In this document: positions 33,801-45,122 of the stretch, piece by piece
Layout: each line of letters opens with the position of its first letter
Numbering within the stretch: position 1 is the first letter of the stretch
NCBI GenBank assembly: GCA_030267565.1
Contig: BRXU01000001.1
Location: 2,108,001-2,172,000, forward strand
DNA: 64,000 bases
Origin: Pleodorina starrii
Lineage: Eukaryota > Chlorophyta > Chlorophyceae > Chlamydomonadales > Volvocaceae
Direction of reading: 5' to 3'
The notes under the pieces: model-generated
Told to the model about the DNA's origin: nothing
The model's input: only the letters and a program-made list of their open reading frames with translations
The model's database searches: none
Program-made: the position numbers and the translations under genes

Positions 33801-35261
33801 ACGGCCACGCCACACACACACACACCCGGCTGAACTCACCCTACTAAAATCCCGCCGCAACCCACCCTCTCCCGCCTCTCCCCTTCGCCGCTCCTCTCCG
33901 CCCCCGGACCGCCAACCGCGCCCCCACACCAACCTCGCCCCCGCCAACCTCGCCCCCACACCGCATACCCCGGCACTGCACTGCACGCGGCCGGGCGCCC
34001 ACCCATGTCCATCAGCACGGCATCGGTCGGCTGGTACGGCACCCCAAACTTGACCGCCCGCCGCGCGCGCGCCTCCATCTCCTCGTCCGGCTTGTATTCG
34101 TCCAGGGAGGGCGCCAGGGGGGCCTCCAGACGGAAGCGGGTGGCCCGCGCGGCGCGCTTCTCGCGCTCCTCCTGCGGGCACCCACCAACATGCCAAGCGC
34201 GGGGGCAGCCAAGTCTCCCTCACTCCCTCTCCTTCCGTTCCTCTGTTTCGTCATCTATCCAGCTCAGACCAACAGCGAGCAGCCGGAGCGGCCAGGTCAG
34301 ATCAGGTCAGACTCCGTCTTCGGATTCCCGGTGCTAAAGGTTCGCTCGCCGGTGCGCCCAAGCTCCCCGGGGTGCCTCCCAAGTTCCCGACCCCCCGGGG
34401 GGTGTGTCCCTGGGTCCATCTGTCGAATCGTCCACGCAACCCACCGGCGAGAACACGTCCAGATCACCCGTGGTGAAGCCGTGGCTGGCGCGCATGCGCT
34501 CCTTGCGCGCCTCCATCATCAGGCTGAAGTCCTTCCGTACGCGGCCGGGGTCCTTGTAGCTGGTCCCGAAGCGCTCCGCCCTGCGGGGTTCCGGGGGGGG
34601 GGGAGGTGGTTGGGTGCCGGGGGAGGTCAAGGGAGGCGGGGTGCGCAGCCGGCGGCAACGGTGCGGAGGGTACGGCGATGGGGGGGGGTTATCCACGTAT
34701 AGGCCGGAGCCCGTGAACGGTAACAGTAACGAAAGAAGGCCGGCGATGGGGGGGGCGGGTTTGGGCAGCGGGTGCTGGAGGTTGGTTGGGCAGTAACGCA
34801 TGTGGGAGGTTAGGTCATGCGGCCTGTGGAGAGGGAGGGACAGGAAGGGCAATACTCGGCCGGGGGTGCGGTGGACGCCGGCGTTTTAGCTGTTTGGGCG
34901 AAAGAAATGGATGTGCTGCTGTGCGGGGTGCAGGTGCAAGTGCGGGGTCGGGGTCCTTGGGGATGCTTCAGGGGGGGGAGCTGTGTGTAGGCGTTGCAGG
35001 GCTGCGGGAGAGAAGGGGCTTCGGCCGGCTACGTGGTAGGGTGCGCGTGCACGCGTACACCGTGACCGGGGGCCCTTCCGGCGCGCTGGTCGCACCATGC
35101 ATGGCGGGCATGCATGCTGACCTTCGCCGATGCTTTTCACGCTCTTCATCGAGGACCGACTGGAGCTTGTCCGGCTGGTCCTGTTGCAGGCTGAACACGA
35201 CTCTCGCATGGCTCTCGCCGCCTCCAACCCCGCCGGCAGCAATCCCGAATTCTTCCGCCAT
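30838..35261 (-). CDS. NCBP3: Nuclear cap-binding protein subunit 3 homologue
   Basis: Eight exons: 35261-35122, 34580-34445, 34171-34003, 33509-33354, 33027-32741, 32347-32186, 32037-31936, 31470-30838 (594 aa, all phases consistent). In animals NCBP3 binds the 7-methylguanosine cap, partners NCBP1 and helps export mRNA from the nucleus. The diagnostic RNA-recognition region is at about residues 167-215: TIYLYGVDVMSTKEVLSYF, then VEWLDDSSCNVVF, with the WLDD cap-contact motif at 195-198. An upstream segment (EEREKRAARATRFRLEAP) also matches the family. Downstream, ISLVYRMATVEDVRDMNQP resembles the second conserved block. The C-terminus is Gly-rich with Arg/Lys and acidic stretches and low complexity. 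Start chosen at the first ATG (MAEEFGIAAGG). The gene diverges from the ZNG1-type gene 359 bp away. Confidence 0.88.
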
Positions 35262-35620
35262 TACAGCTACTACTAGGATCTTATAGGCGAACAAGAAACG
35301 TTCATGCCTTACTCTCGCGGGAGTCGGTCAACAGAGGGTCAATTCGTATGTCAGGACATACCCGGACACTGAGCCCGTTGCTCACACGACGCAAATATAT
35401 CCCTTAACAAAACAACTCCGCTTTGCAAGAAATTGGCAGTCGAGGCAGAACGCCGCGTTCCGATTTGCCCGGGATTATTGGAGGCTTTACGAGGTTCCGT
35501 ACGTCACGTAGAGGATCCTCTGTCGCATTGTAAATTCTTCACGCCGACAAGTAATTTCAACGTCCGCTTGTTTAGAACTCATGTCTTAACTGTCAGTACC
35601 TCTTAACAAGCCGGCCCAAG
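35262..35620. promoter_or_regulatory. Divergent promoter region between NCBP3 and the ZNG1-like gene
   Basis: The two start codons face away from each other across 359 bp. The region is less GC-rich than the flanking exons and must hold both 5' UTRs and start sites. I see no unambiguous TATA box. Confidence 0.5.
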
Positions 35621-38600
35621 ATGGCGGCACATACCTCCAACCGCGGAAACCATCAAAGCAAGACACCTGTGACCATTATAACTGGCTTTCTAGGTGCTGG
35701 CAAGACCACTCTCTTGAACTACATCCTTAAGGAGAAGGGCTCCCGCAGCATCGCGGTCATTGAGGTCGGTTTGGACCTGTTTCGATGAGGTTCTCCAACG
35801 TCCTTTTCTCAACGCCCGCCCTGACCTGGCGTCCCTGCGCTGCGTGTTTTCTGGACGCAGAATGAGTTTGGCGAGGTTAACATTGACAGGGAGCTCGGTA
35901 GGTCCCTTTTCAAGAGCTGCTGGTGTGTTAGTTTGGAGGGGGCCCGACTAGACGTGCTCCTCGTCTTGCCGCGCAGTCGCCGACAACTTGCTTGCAAAGG
36001 AGGACTTGGTATCGCTGGAGAATGGCTGCGTCTGCTGCTCATTGCGGAAGGATATCGTCAAGGCGTTCGCCGAAATTGAGCGGCGGAGCAGGCAGCAGGC
36101 TAAGCGCGTGGACGCAATCGTGCTGGAGACCACCGGCTTGGCAGACCCCGCGCCGGTAGCCTTCACCTTTTTCGCCAACCCGTGGCTAGCGTCGCGGTAT
36201 CGGCTGGACAGTATCATGTGAGTCAGTCCGGGCCTGAGTCGAGCGTACGAGGTGTTCGCTGACCCTTTCATTGGCGCTGTGTCCTTTCTCTTTTGCAGAT
36301 GCGTCGTAGACGCGCGGTACTTGATGCAGGTGCGTCTAAGTGGTTTTCGGCCGCTCAGTGTTGTAGCATTCGGGTTGTTCGAGGTGAATCTGAGGCTTGG
36401 TCCCTGTGCTGTTTGCAGCATCTGGAAGACGGACAGCACTCTGATGGCACTGTTAACGAGGCAGTGCAGCAGATCGCTTTTGCGGACCTCATCCTCCTGA
36501 ACAAAGTCGACCTGGTTGTTGAGGAGGAGGCCAAGAAGCAGGTCGTGACCGCAATTAAGAGCATCAACAATTCAGCGCGCATTATTGAATGCCAGCTGAA
36601 CCAGGAGACCGGGCGCCCGCCCATGGACCTGCTGCTCTTTAATAACCTGTTCTCGGTGAACCGCGTTCTGGAGGTGAGACAGCTGGCGGTTTTCACGATA
36701 TTTGCCTTTAATATGACGATCCTTCTACGATTCATGTCCTGCATGCTTGGCGTGCCTGACGAGACTTTGGACCTCTTCGCATTTCAAGTCGGGACGTGAC
36801 TCACTTTGCGTCCATCCGCTGGCCGCCCCTGCAGCAAATCGACCCGCAGTTTCTGGACTCGGATTCGGACTCGGACCTGAGCGAGGACGAGGAGCTTTCA
36901 CCGCACGACTCAGCTCAGCAGCAGCAGCAGCAGTCTGGTGACCTCGATCCGGGGCAAGCGGGCCGCGCCGTCTCGGCCGCCGCTGCTGCAGCTGCTGACA
37001 GCGGGCCTCTCGGGCCCACCGGAGCTCCCGACGCGGATACGGACGCGGTCGCGAGCGTGCAGGCGGCTGAGCTGGCATCCGTGGCGCCAGCGGCACATTC
37101 CGGCGATGACGACGCAGCGCAGGGGGCAGCAGCACGCAGCAGCGGCCAGGCGGGGCCCAGCAGCAAAACGCATTTGAGTGCTGCTGCAAGCCTTCTGCGG
37201 AAATACCGGGTCAACGGGCCGTCGGGGCACCTGACGGGGCGTAAGCACCGGCGGGAGGAGCACGACTGCGAGGATAACTGCGAGGAGTGCCACATCGTGG
37301 AGGGCATGCCGATAAAGGTTGGTGACTTGAGCGATCCGTGCATTGGATACCGCGGTGGTGTGCGGCCATGAAAGCTGACGGCGGGTCGCTGTATGGAGTA
37401 GAAGGAATTGAGTCACGTTAGCAAGGGGGCATGGATTTTGGCAGGATACGGGTCCGCGGTGCTCAGCCAGGCCTTCATACTCGGGCGGCCGGCTGCACGG
37501 GGCTGAACCACGCGCTGGGGGCTGGGGGACGGGACTCTGGTGGAATGTGCCGGTGGTTGCGACCGCAGAATCGCATCTGCAGTCCCGTGCATGCATGCAT
37601 GTGCGTCAGTCGTGCAGCTGTGCGTTGGCTTCACGTCCGCCCCGATGGTCGCTTAACACATCTTGAGGCCAGAGGTTTCGTCGTGCACTGCCACCGGTGA
37701 AACCCGGGGCCGTCACGCTGATCCAACGGTTCCCCCAAAGGCGCTCCGCCCTGCCACCCGCGACGGTATATCGGCATTGGATCTCCGTTGCAGCCTGCAT
37801 CCCCGGCCCACTTCGCTCGTATGCCTCGTATGCCTCTCTGCATGCCGTTGCTGTGACCGTGTGACCGTGACCGCATGTGGATGGACCGGATCGCAGGGCG
37901 ACCGGAACCCGAAGCGGCGAGCGAAACGACTCCACGACTTGTCGGACGTGAGCTCGGTGGGCATCATGGCGCGAGGGACGCTGGACGAGTACCGCTTCAA
38001 CATGTACATGCGGGACTTGCTGGCGGAGAAGGCAAAGGACATCTTTCGCTGCAAGGGCGTGCTGAGCGTTCACGTGAGTATGTTCGGGACGAGGAGGCGG
38101 CTGCGAAGAGCGGTCCTGCAAAGGGTGGGTAGTGCAGGGAAGGGTGTTGAAGCAAAGGAGAGAGGCCGGGTGTAAGCATTGGGCCGGGGCGTGGGTTTAA
38201 GCAAGCTGGATTCTGTGTCCGGGGCGCAGCAAGCTGGATTCTGTGTCCGGGGCGCACTTATTGCGACCACGCGGGATGTGCATCTCGGATGCCTGGGATG
38301 TGGGATGGCTGCGCGAAATGAGGTAGTGCTCACTGAGGCTTGTTGATGGGGCATCCTTGCGTCCTGAGCGGCGTCCGCATGTGCGGTGCTCGCTGCCGTG
38401 CGCAGGGCTACGGCAACACCAAATTCGTGTTCCAGGGCGTGCACGAAACCATCTGCTACGGCCCGGCGGAGCAGCCCTGGAAGCCCGACGAGCAGCGCAT
38501 CAACCAGGTGGTCTTCATCGGCCGCGGACTGGACCGGAAGGTGGGCCGGACCGTGTGTATTTGTGCTCTGGCTGGGGCGGGACTGGCTGGGTAACGGGCG

Positions 38601-39369
38601 GCAGTGGAGTGATGTCCCCAAGTCGGGTCGGAATTGGGCTTTGCGGGGCGCCGCTTGCTCTCCAGGTGGTTTGCAAGGCTGGGTCTGATGTTTGGCGGTG
38701 GTGTTGCCATCTAGGGAGCTTGCGGATCCGCACAGCTCGCGGCGCGCTGCAGTGCCGGTTCGGTGAGGGTGGGGCTGGGCGTTGGTCGCGACGTGCACGG
38801 CGGTTCTGCTGCCGTCCGGCGAGGGGCAAACCGTGCTTCCTGACCACGCAGCGATGTAGTCCTACAGATTTACTGCCGTTCAGCAGTAGTATGTGACTAG
38901 CTACTCCATGCTCTCTCTCTTGTTGCCGAGCAAGGCGCAGTGGTGAGAAACGTGTTCTGTTTGTCCTCGTGTCAGTTTCCATTGCGACGATGTCGTTGTT
39001 CATGTCATATTGTTGATGTCATGTCATGTGCTGCATTGGCCGTTGCCGCAGGCGCTCATCGAGGGCTTCCGCACGTGCGTGTGGGTGCCGCTGCCGGACG
39101 GCTGGGACGAGTTCCGGGACGAGAAGACGAGGCAGCCGTTCTACGTCAACCGCCGGACCGGCGAGAAGTCGTGGGCGCGGCCCGTGATCGCGTGCGCGCG
39201 CGTGGTGGCCACGCAGGGGGCCACGCAGCAGCCGTCGCAGCTCCTCCCCAGGCGGCAGCCCTCGCAGCTGACGACGCAGCTGTCGCAGCCCGTCTCGGCG
39301 GCGACGACAGCCGGCCAGTCGATTCCGCCGCCAATAGCTGCCGGCACGGCCGCCCAGTCGGCAGCATAG
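35621..39369 (+). CDS. COG0523/CobW-type GTPase metallochaperone (ZNG1-like) with C-terminal WW domain
   Basis: Nine exons: 35621-35764, 35861-35897, 35977-36217, 36299-36329, 36419-36673, 36835-37317, 37897-38073, 38406-38540, 39052-39369 (606 aa, all phases consistent). The family hydrolyses GTP to deliver zinc or another metal to client proteins. Visible motifs are the P-loop GFLGAGKT (22-29), ENEFGE (48-53), the metal-binding GCVCC (77-81), ETTGLADP (111-118) and NKVD (179-182). A 160-residue insert, rich in Asp/Ser, Gln and Ala, ends with [11 protein letters not shown] (379-389), which could bind metal. The CobW C-terminal domain follows, with VFQGVHE and [20 protein letters not shown] domain at about 515-545 shows [17 protein letters not shown] and RP. 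The tail is Gln/Ala-rich. The WW module predicts binding to a proline-rich partner. Confidence 0.9.
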
Positions 39370-40483
39370 CCGGACGCAAACGAACCCAACCTGACAACAC
39401 CGCCGCACGAGTGCATCTTTCCTCGGCTGCTTGCATACACGACGGCCGGTGGCGGGCTACGGCGCATTGCATGTGCTTGCTATAATCTCACAAGTAAACT
39501 GTTTGCATCAATTCGCGTGTCAAATCGTTCTGGATGGTCAATTTGTCACGGTCCGACTAGACGCGGGCTCTAGCGGGCTGTAATCTGATGTGATGGGTGG
39601 GTGGATGGTTTTGCTGGGTGGTGTGGGAAAACGCACCGATGAATCCAGGTGCTGAGGGACGGCGCGTTGAGCCCGGCATCCCTTTCGCGTTTATGCGTGT
39701 GCTGTGCTTGGCTTGGCTAAACTTGTTGTGGCTGTCTGAAGGACTGCAGGCGACTAGTCACGTATGCTCCTACTGAATCTACAAATGCTGTGCGCGGAGT
39801 TTGGTCCGCCGCTTGCTGTCTGAGTGATTGTCGGATAACCCTCTGGCCTGTCTCCTCACCGCAAAGAATGTTGGGGCGTGGCGAAGGTGCTACGAACTGG
39901 CGGGTTTGCGCGAGTGTGTTTCAGGTTTGCATCGTCACCACCACCAAGCGGTGTGTCTACTTTGGGGTGCGCATGTGTAGCCCGCTTGGTTGCGGGTGAT
40001 GGCTCGGTGGTTGCGGTGGACTCTCACCTCGCGCCGCGGGCACACCTCTGCGCAGGCAATAACCCCACCTGTTTAGCGGTTGGACTCGATGAATGCGTGT
40101 TGTACGTCCATGTGCAAGCTTGTTGTTGTGACACTGGCCCGTTTTCCAAACTACATTTCCTCTCTATGACTCGCGCACGGTCCTGGTGATGTGCCCTTTT
40201 GACTGAGCGACTTGCAGCGTGGGGACGTATCGGTGGGGGCCAGGGCGTGCGCCAAGGGCAGCTTTCTATCGGTGGGTCCTTTTGTTGGGCGGGGGGTGAA
40301 TTTGTGTGTGGCGCTGCCCTCGTCGTGTAGGACGTAGCGGCGCGGCACGGGTCCTACCCACCTGCGACTGACTGGTGGCTGGGTGCCAGCGCATCTGAAC
40401 TAAAACGTACGGGCACGTCATCAAGGGAGCGCCGTGCCGTCCCGTCGGTAAATATATGTCGTACTGTTGGGTGTAACTTAATA
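39370..40483. other. 3' UTR and intergenic region
   Basis: No reading frame is supported. TGTAA at 39579-39583 probably ends the upstream gene. The remaining sequence up to the direct repeat at 40484 is unremarkable. Confidence 0.5.
39579..39583 (+). terminator. TGTAA poly(A) signal of the ZNG1-like gene
   Basis: TGTAA occurs about 210 nt after the stop codon. Confidence 0.5.
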
Positions 40484-41046
40484 GTGCCGCGAGCGCGGTG
40501 TTGAATACACAACCGTTGTCTGGTGGTGTTAAATACACTACCGTTGTCTGGTGAGGTCTCCGTACACCTGGGCTGTAGTATGTACGTATGTACCTAAATC
40601 CATGAGCCCTGAATCGAGCGTAGCCTGTCTAGGGAAGCAGCTCGTATGCGGAAGACGCACCATGCATAAACGCATTACCGCCGACAACCATTGAGCGTCC
40701 GGCAGAATTTGTGGCAGCGTCGAAGCTAGTGGCCAGGTCAGCTCTGTCCTGCTACATTCACACTGCGTACGCATTACACGGCTGGGTCGCGCTACCCCAC
40801 AGCTGGACCTCCATGCGCGGGGGTCTAGACGCATTCATCAATCCTGATGTCGATTTGGCACTCATTAAGTCGAGGCGAATGCGGTCGCGCACTGCGCCGG
40901 ATCCCCCAGGTTCCTAGCGCTGTGCTGCGCATTATAGAGGATCACAGCAAAACAAAAATTCTGGGGACGCAGCAGGCACACACAGACGAGTGTGCGCAGA
41001 TTCCACCGTAGACACACATGAAAGTGCGGTACCGGGGCCTTGATGT
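40484..41046 (+). repeat. Direct repeat pair, left copy (563 bp)
   Basis: It shares with 43734-44217 long near-identical blocks from GTGCCGCGAGCGCGGTGTTG to GGTACCGGGGCCTTGATGT. The left copy has an extra internal duplication near 40500-40550 and about 40 extra bases near 40675-40720. Both copies keep an open frame with HTAYALHGWVAL and SRTAPDPPG. The ends are not TG...CA, so it is not a typical LTR. Confidence 0.85.
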
Positions 41047-41061
41047 CGCCTAAATCGCGCC

Positions 41062-41420
41062 CGAGTTCAGAAGGGCCCGATGCCATGTGCTAACGGTCGC
41101 GTGACAAACGTGCACCTGACGTGCACCAACTTGCACTGTTCTGCAATATCTTTGCATGTAGCCAAACGTTGCTACTCATATTGTAACACTGTAAACTCAG
41201 ACTTCAGAACGCCGACAAATCAGTGCGACCCCACGTCAGCCGCTCGAGCCGCACTCCTGAATTGCAGGTCAGGCTTTTATAGTGTTTCACGATTAAGAGT
41301 TATGTGTCATACTAGGTTGAAGGATACTATAAAAGCCTGCCCTGCATTGCTGAACAGTGCAAGTTGGTGCAAGTTTGTCACGCGACCGGTGGCACATGGC
41401 ATCAGGCCCTTCTGAACTCG
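41062..41420. repeat. Fold-back (inverted-repeat) structure, about 360 bp
   Basis: The outer left arm 41062-41148 (CGAGTTCAGAAGGGCC...) pairs with 41345-41420. An inner arm at 41258-41283 (CAGGCTTTTATAGT) pairs with 41326-41349 (ACTATAAAAGCCTG). The left side carries about 109 extra bases between its two arm segments. The layout resembles a fold-back or miniature transposable element. Confidence 0.8.
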
Positions 41421-42083
41421 ACCCTGGCGACACTGAGCCCATTCGAGCTCAAAACGAACACAAGAATTCTAAGCAGCAAAACTCTTACAACTATTTACAA
41501 AGCGCTGAAGCAGTCGGGCTTGTGGAGCGGGTCGGCCTCGGACCTAAAACACATAGTCCGTGCCCGCACAAGCGTGGACGGCTCGGAAGCTTTTATTGAG
41601 GGCTTTAAATTGACTGCGGAGGATTTCCACCGTCAGGGGGGCACCTTTCTGATGCCCGTCAAGGAGTTCAGCGCGTCACGGAGCGTCCAATCTTTGGACA
41701 AGCAGCTCGCCGAGCTTCGCGCTGAGGTTGACGACTTGGAGTGCCGTGTTGCTGTTGTGGAGTCTGAGGCCGCTGAGTTCAGGAAGGTGGTCCTCCACTA
41801 CGTCACTGGCAAGGTGCACAAAAAGATTCAGTCCTTGTTCGGACCAAAAGCGCAGGGTCAGCAGTGGAATGATTATTTGGTGGACACATTCAGCAGGCAG
41901 CGGTCCTGGTTTGAGCAAAACAAACTCGGTTTCGCGGAGCTCGACTTGCTGAGCAAGGGGCCGGACACCCCGTACGAAGCCGACAACCAAGCAGCGCATC
42001 GTCCCGAGCCGGCTACAGTCAGCCGCATCGTAGGGGAGGAAGGCGAGCCCTGGCGCCGGCTGTGGAACGTCGCCTGCAGTTGA
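41364..42083 (+). CDS. Hypothetical coiled-coil protein, start uncertain
   Basis: An open frame of about 240 codons with balanced, non-repetitive composition, unlike the artefact frames nearby. It is predicted to be helical. Residues around SLDKQLAELRAEVDDLECRV and on through VVESEAAEFRKVV give heptad-like spacing, so a coiled coil is likely. It continues with HKKIQSLFGPKAQGQQWNDY and SWFEQNKLGFAELDLLSKG. The first true ATG in frame is at 41652, giving 143 aa. The upstream part is either a spliced exon or read-through of the fold-back arm (41345-41420), which overlaps the first codons. It lies between the two direct repeats and may belong to a mobile element. Family unknown. Confidence 0.4.
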   Translation: MVQVCHATGGTWHQALLNSTLATLSPFELKTNTRILSSKTLTTIYKALKQSGLWSGSASDLKHIVRARTSVDGSEAFIEGFKLTAEDFHRQGGTFLMPVKEFSASRSVQSLDKQLAELRAEVDDLECRVAVVESEAAEFRKVVLHYVTGKVHKKIQSLFGPKAQGQQWNDYLVDTFSRQRSWFEQNKLGFAELDLLSKGPDTPYEADNQAAHRPEPATVSRIVGEEGEPWRRLWNVACS

Positions 42084-43733
42084 ATATGGCCAGCCTTGTT
42101 GGCAAGGTGCCCCCGCGTGCTGCAGTCTCGAGGAACCGTGCCTCCTGTAATCCGGCAGTGGCGGCGATGGACGGCGTGAACAGCAAGGTGTGTGCGTGAG
42201 GGTTATGCCAGAACGGTGTCTCTGGCTGTCCTGGAAGGTCACGTACTGCAAATATCTGGGACAACGTGCAAGTTTCGGGCACTCGGACATGCATCGTGCA
42301 ACCTCGCGACCTCTGACTTCAAGCCCAGAACCGGTCTTTGCCCTGTGTGTCTAACGTCATGTTCCTTTGCCATGGACACTGCAAGTTGTACGGAAGGGGG
42401 CAGGTTTCGGCGCTCTGGCGAGCAACAGCGGCGGGAGGAGCCGAGTGGGGGGGGGGTAGCAAAGGAGGGGGAAAGGGGGCGGAGCTTGCCACGGCCCTAG
42501 GATAGGTACTGAAATTTCCGATGGCCTTCATAGCTGGGGAGCCGCGGGAAGGGGGAATCCGGCGACATTGTATGCGGCTCATGGGACATGTCGTGAAGCA
42601 CAGACGCGTGCCGGTGTTCAGGCGTGTCTGTGCGCGCACCGACCCAGGCCGGGCAGGGACCAGTACGTGAGTCCCTTAGGGTGAGCTGGCGCTGTGCGGT
42701 GTAGGGGCGGCGTGGGGCTGTACGGGTAGCGAATGATAAAGCTTGTCCCGTGCCTGGCTTGGTGAATGGGAGACTCGTAGGTTAGCCCGGCTGCAGGATG
42801 GGACGACGGTTTGGCCCCGTTGGGTGGTCGTTAGATAGTTAGTCGGTTGGCACGATGCGTTCATTGTATACGGTGGCCCCGTACTGGCAGCCTTTGTACT
42901 GTTGGAGTTGAGCCAGCTGCCTTGTAACGTTTCAGACTGTCCCTTCACGCGAGTAAGACCTGGTCAGCCCGGGCTTGCTGATGGGACGAACTGCAGCCCT
43001 GAGTACGGGGAATGGATGGGAACTCGCAAATTTCAACACGGGGGTCGTGATAAACCACGATCGACCACCCCCCGAGTTTTCAGCACATCTTGTGCAGCCG
43101 GGGCCCAATGCCGGATCAGCCTTTAATCCCTCACACGACTTCAGTGGGGTCGGTTGACGATGTATCGCAGCACAGGCAGGCAGCATATACACCGTGCACA
43201 GAAGGACGCCTGCGTGGCGGGAGTGGCAGGGTGGAGGCGCGCATCGTGGCGGTGTGCCGCGAGGTGGCGACGACCTACCGACCGGCCCAGGAGGACGCCT
43301 TCCAGAAGGAGAAGGCCAAGTGGGTGTACATATACACGTAATACACCGCCGTGTGCCAGAGGGGCGCGACCACTGGCCGGCCGGCTGGGCGGGCAGGCGG
43401 GCGGGAGGGTGGGCAGGTGGGGCGCACGCTGCAGGGCGGGACGCGGGTGCCGCAGAAGTGAGGGCTGCGGGTGTGGATGTGGGGCTGCGGGTGCAAGAGG
43501 CGGCGCATGTTATGGAGCGGAGGGGGCGACCCCCTTGCGGGCCCGGTTGGGTGGGGTGGAGCGGTGGGACCGGGGTGCGGAGGGCCGCGCCACGGCTCAT
43601 CGGGATGTGGGACTTGCTCGGGTGCTCGTGCTTTTTTCGCGTGTGTGCAATACGGTATGTAACCGGCGTCTCGCCCCGTAGCGACGGCGGTCGGCGCTCC
43701 CGATGGACTGGACGTCGGGGACGATCAAGCTGT
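42084..43733. other. Interval between the direct repeats, no supported gene
   Basis: Short frames occur, e.g. one near 43165-43341 ending in a helical stretch (AFQKEKAKWVYIYT), but none has a motif or convincing start. A short G tract occurs near 42448. Confidence 0.4.
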
Positions 43734-44217
43734 GTGCCGCGAGCGCGGTGTTGAATACATTACCGTTGTCTGGTAAGGTCTCCGTACACCTGGGCTGCCG
43801 TATGTACGTGTACCTATGAGCCCTGGTAGCCTGTTAAGAAAGCAGCTCGTATGCGGAAGACGCATCATTCATAAACGTGGCTGCGTCGAAGCTAGTGGCC
43901 AGGTCAGCCAGACGGGACATCGTGTCATTCACACTGCGTACGCATTACACGGCTGGGTCGCACTAACCCACAGCTGGACCTTCACGCGCCGGGACCTAGA
44001 CGCATTCATCAATCCTTATGTCGATTTGGCACTCGTTAAGCCGAGGCGAAAGCGCTCGCGCACTGCGCCGGATCCCCCAGGTTCCTGGCGCAGTGCTGCG
44101 CATTATAGAGGATTACAGCGAAACAAACATTCTGGGGACGCAGCAGGCACACACAGACGAGTGTGCGCAGATTCCACCGTAGACACACATGAAAGTGCGG
44201 TACCGGGGCCTTGATGT
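43734..44217 (+). repeat. Direct repeat pair, right copy (484 bp)
   Basis: This is the shorter copy of the 40484-41046 repeat. Its open frame (from ATG 43816) reads on through VIHTAYALHGWVALTHSW and LDAFINPYVDLALVKP, compared with YIHTAYALHGWVALPHSW and LDAFINPDVDLALIKS in the left copy. Confidence 0.85.
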
Positions 44218-45122
44218 GACGCCCCGGCCTTGTTGCACGCTAACGAACAACCGCCGCAGCAAATGTACGAGCTCACGAACCCAAATTGCCGGCCCGGCAG
44301 GTCTAGCGCGGACTCCCTAAATAGAACCGAACCACGAACGCCCACCCCCTGCAAGGCATCTGGCCGTAAAGGCAAAATCGGCAAGAGGCATTGGCAGAGC
44401 GCAAAATGTTGAGCGAAATGTTCGGCCGGAATAGCAGGCGCATATCTATCGTATTGAAATTTATAAGCCTTGCCCAGAGACCAAAATTCGCAGACTTCTC
44501 TTCTCAGCAGAAAAAAATTCCTGCTTAGCGTTGCGTCCTCCTGTCCGTGGCACGCTCCTGTACGCTCTCGCCCACGGCCCGCAACGCCGCCGCAAGGGAC
44601 CACGGACGGGAAAAACACTTCTTTCACACAAAGCTTTCTCCTCACACAGTGAACAGTGAGCACCCTACCGTCAGCAGCAGCAGCAGCAACTTGTTCGACA
44701 GCGCCGAAGTCGCCTCCGGCCCTCCGACGCGACCGTTCGCGGCCGTGGAGAAAAGTGCACGGCCTCCTGTCCCGGCATACATTTGGCACGGCAGTTCTTC
44801 ACAAGCAAACTCCAGCGCTGCAACTGCACCTCCCTGCACTCACCGGCTCCGATTGCTTGCTTGCTGATGAAACAGTCGAACAACCATAAGTTAGTCCAGG
44901 CGCTTGCGCTTCCCCCCTGCAACTGCCTCCTCTGCCTACCTTCAACTCGACAACAACGCACAGACCAGAAGCGCAAGCCCCTTCGCAACAGTTGCACCAA
45001 AGCAGAGCAACAGCTGCACCAAAGCCAGTAAGCTACCGTACGTAGTTGACCATTTCGCGTGTAGGGAAGCGGGCAACTGGCCAACAGCAAACAGCGCGCT
45101 CTGTTACAGCCGCCCTTGCCGC
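44218..45122. other. Intergenic region downstream of the mTERF-like gene
   Basis: No gene is supported; the region probably holds the 3' UTR of the mTERF-like gene on the minus strand. TTACA at 45104-45108 and 44124-44128 are TGTAA on that strand. Confidence 0.45.
45104..45108 (-). terminator. Possible TGTAA poly(A) signal of the mTERF-like gene
   Basis: TTACA on the plus strand is only about 15 nt past the stop, close for a green-alga gene. TTACA at 44124-44128 is an alternative farther out. Confidence 0.3.

Noticed and set aside
40484..44217. Direct repeats interpreted as LTRs of a retrotransposon
   Set aside because: The ends are not TG...CA, the copies differ in length, and no gag, protease, reverse transcriptase or integrase motif is present between them.
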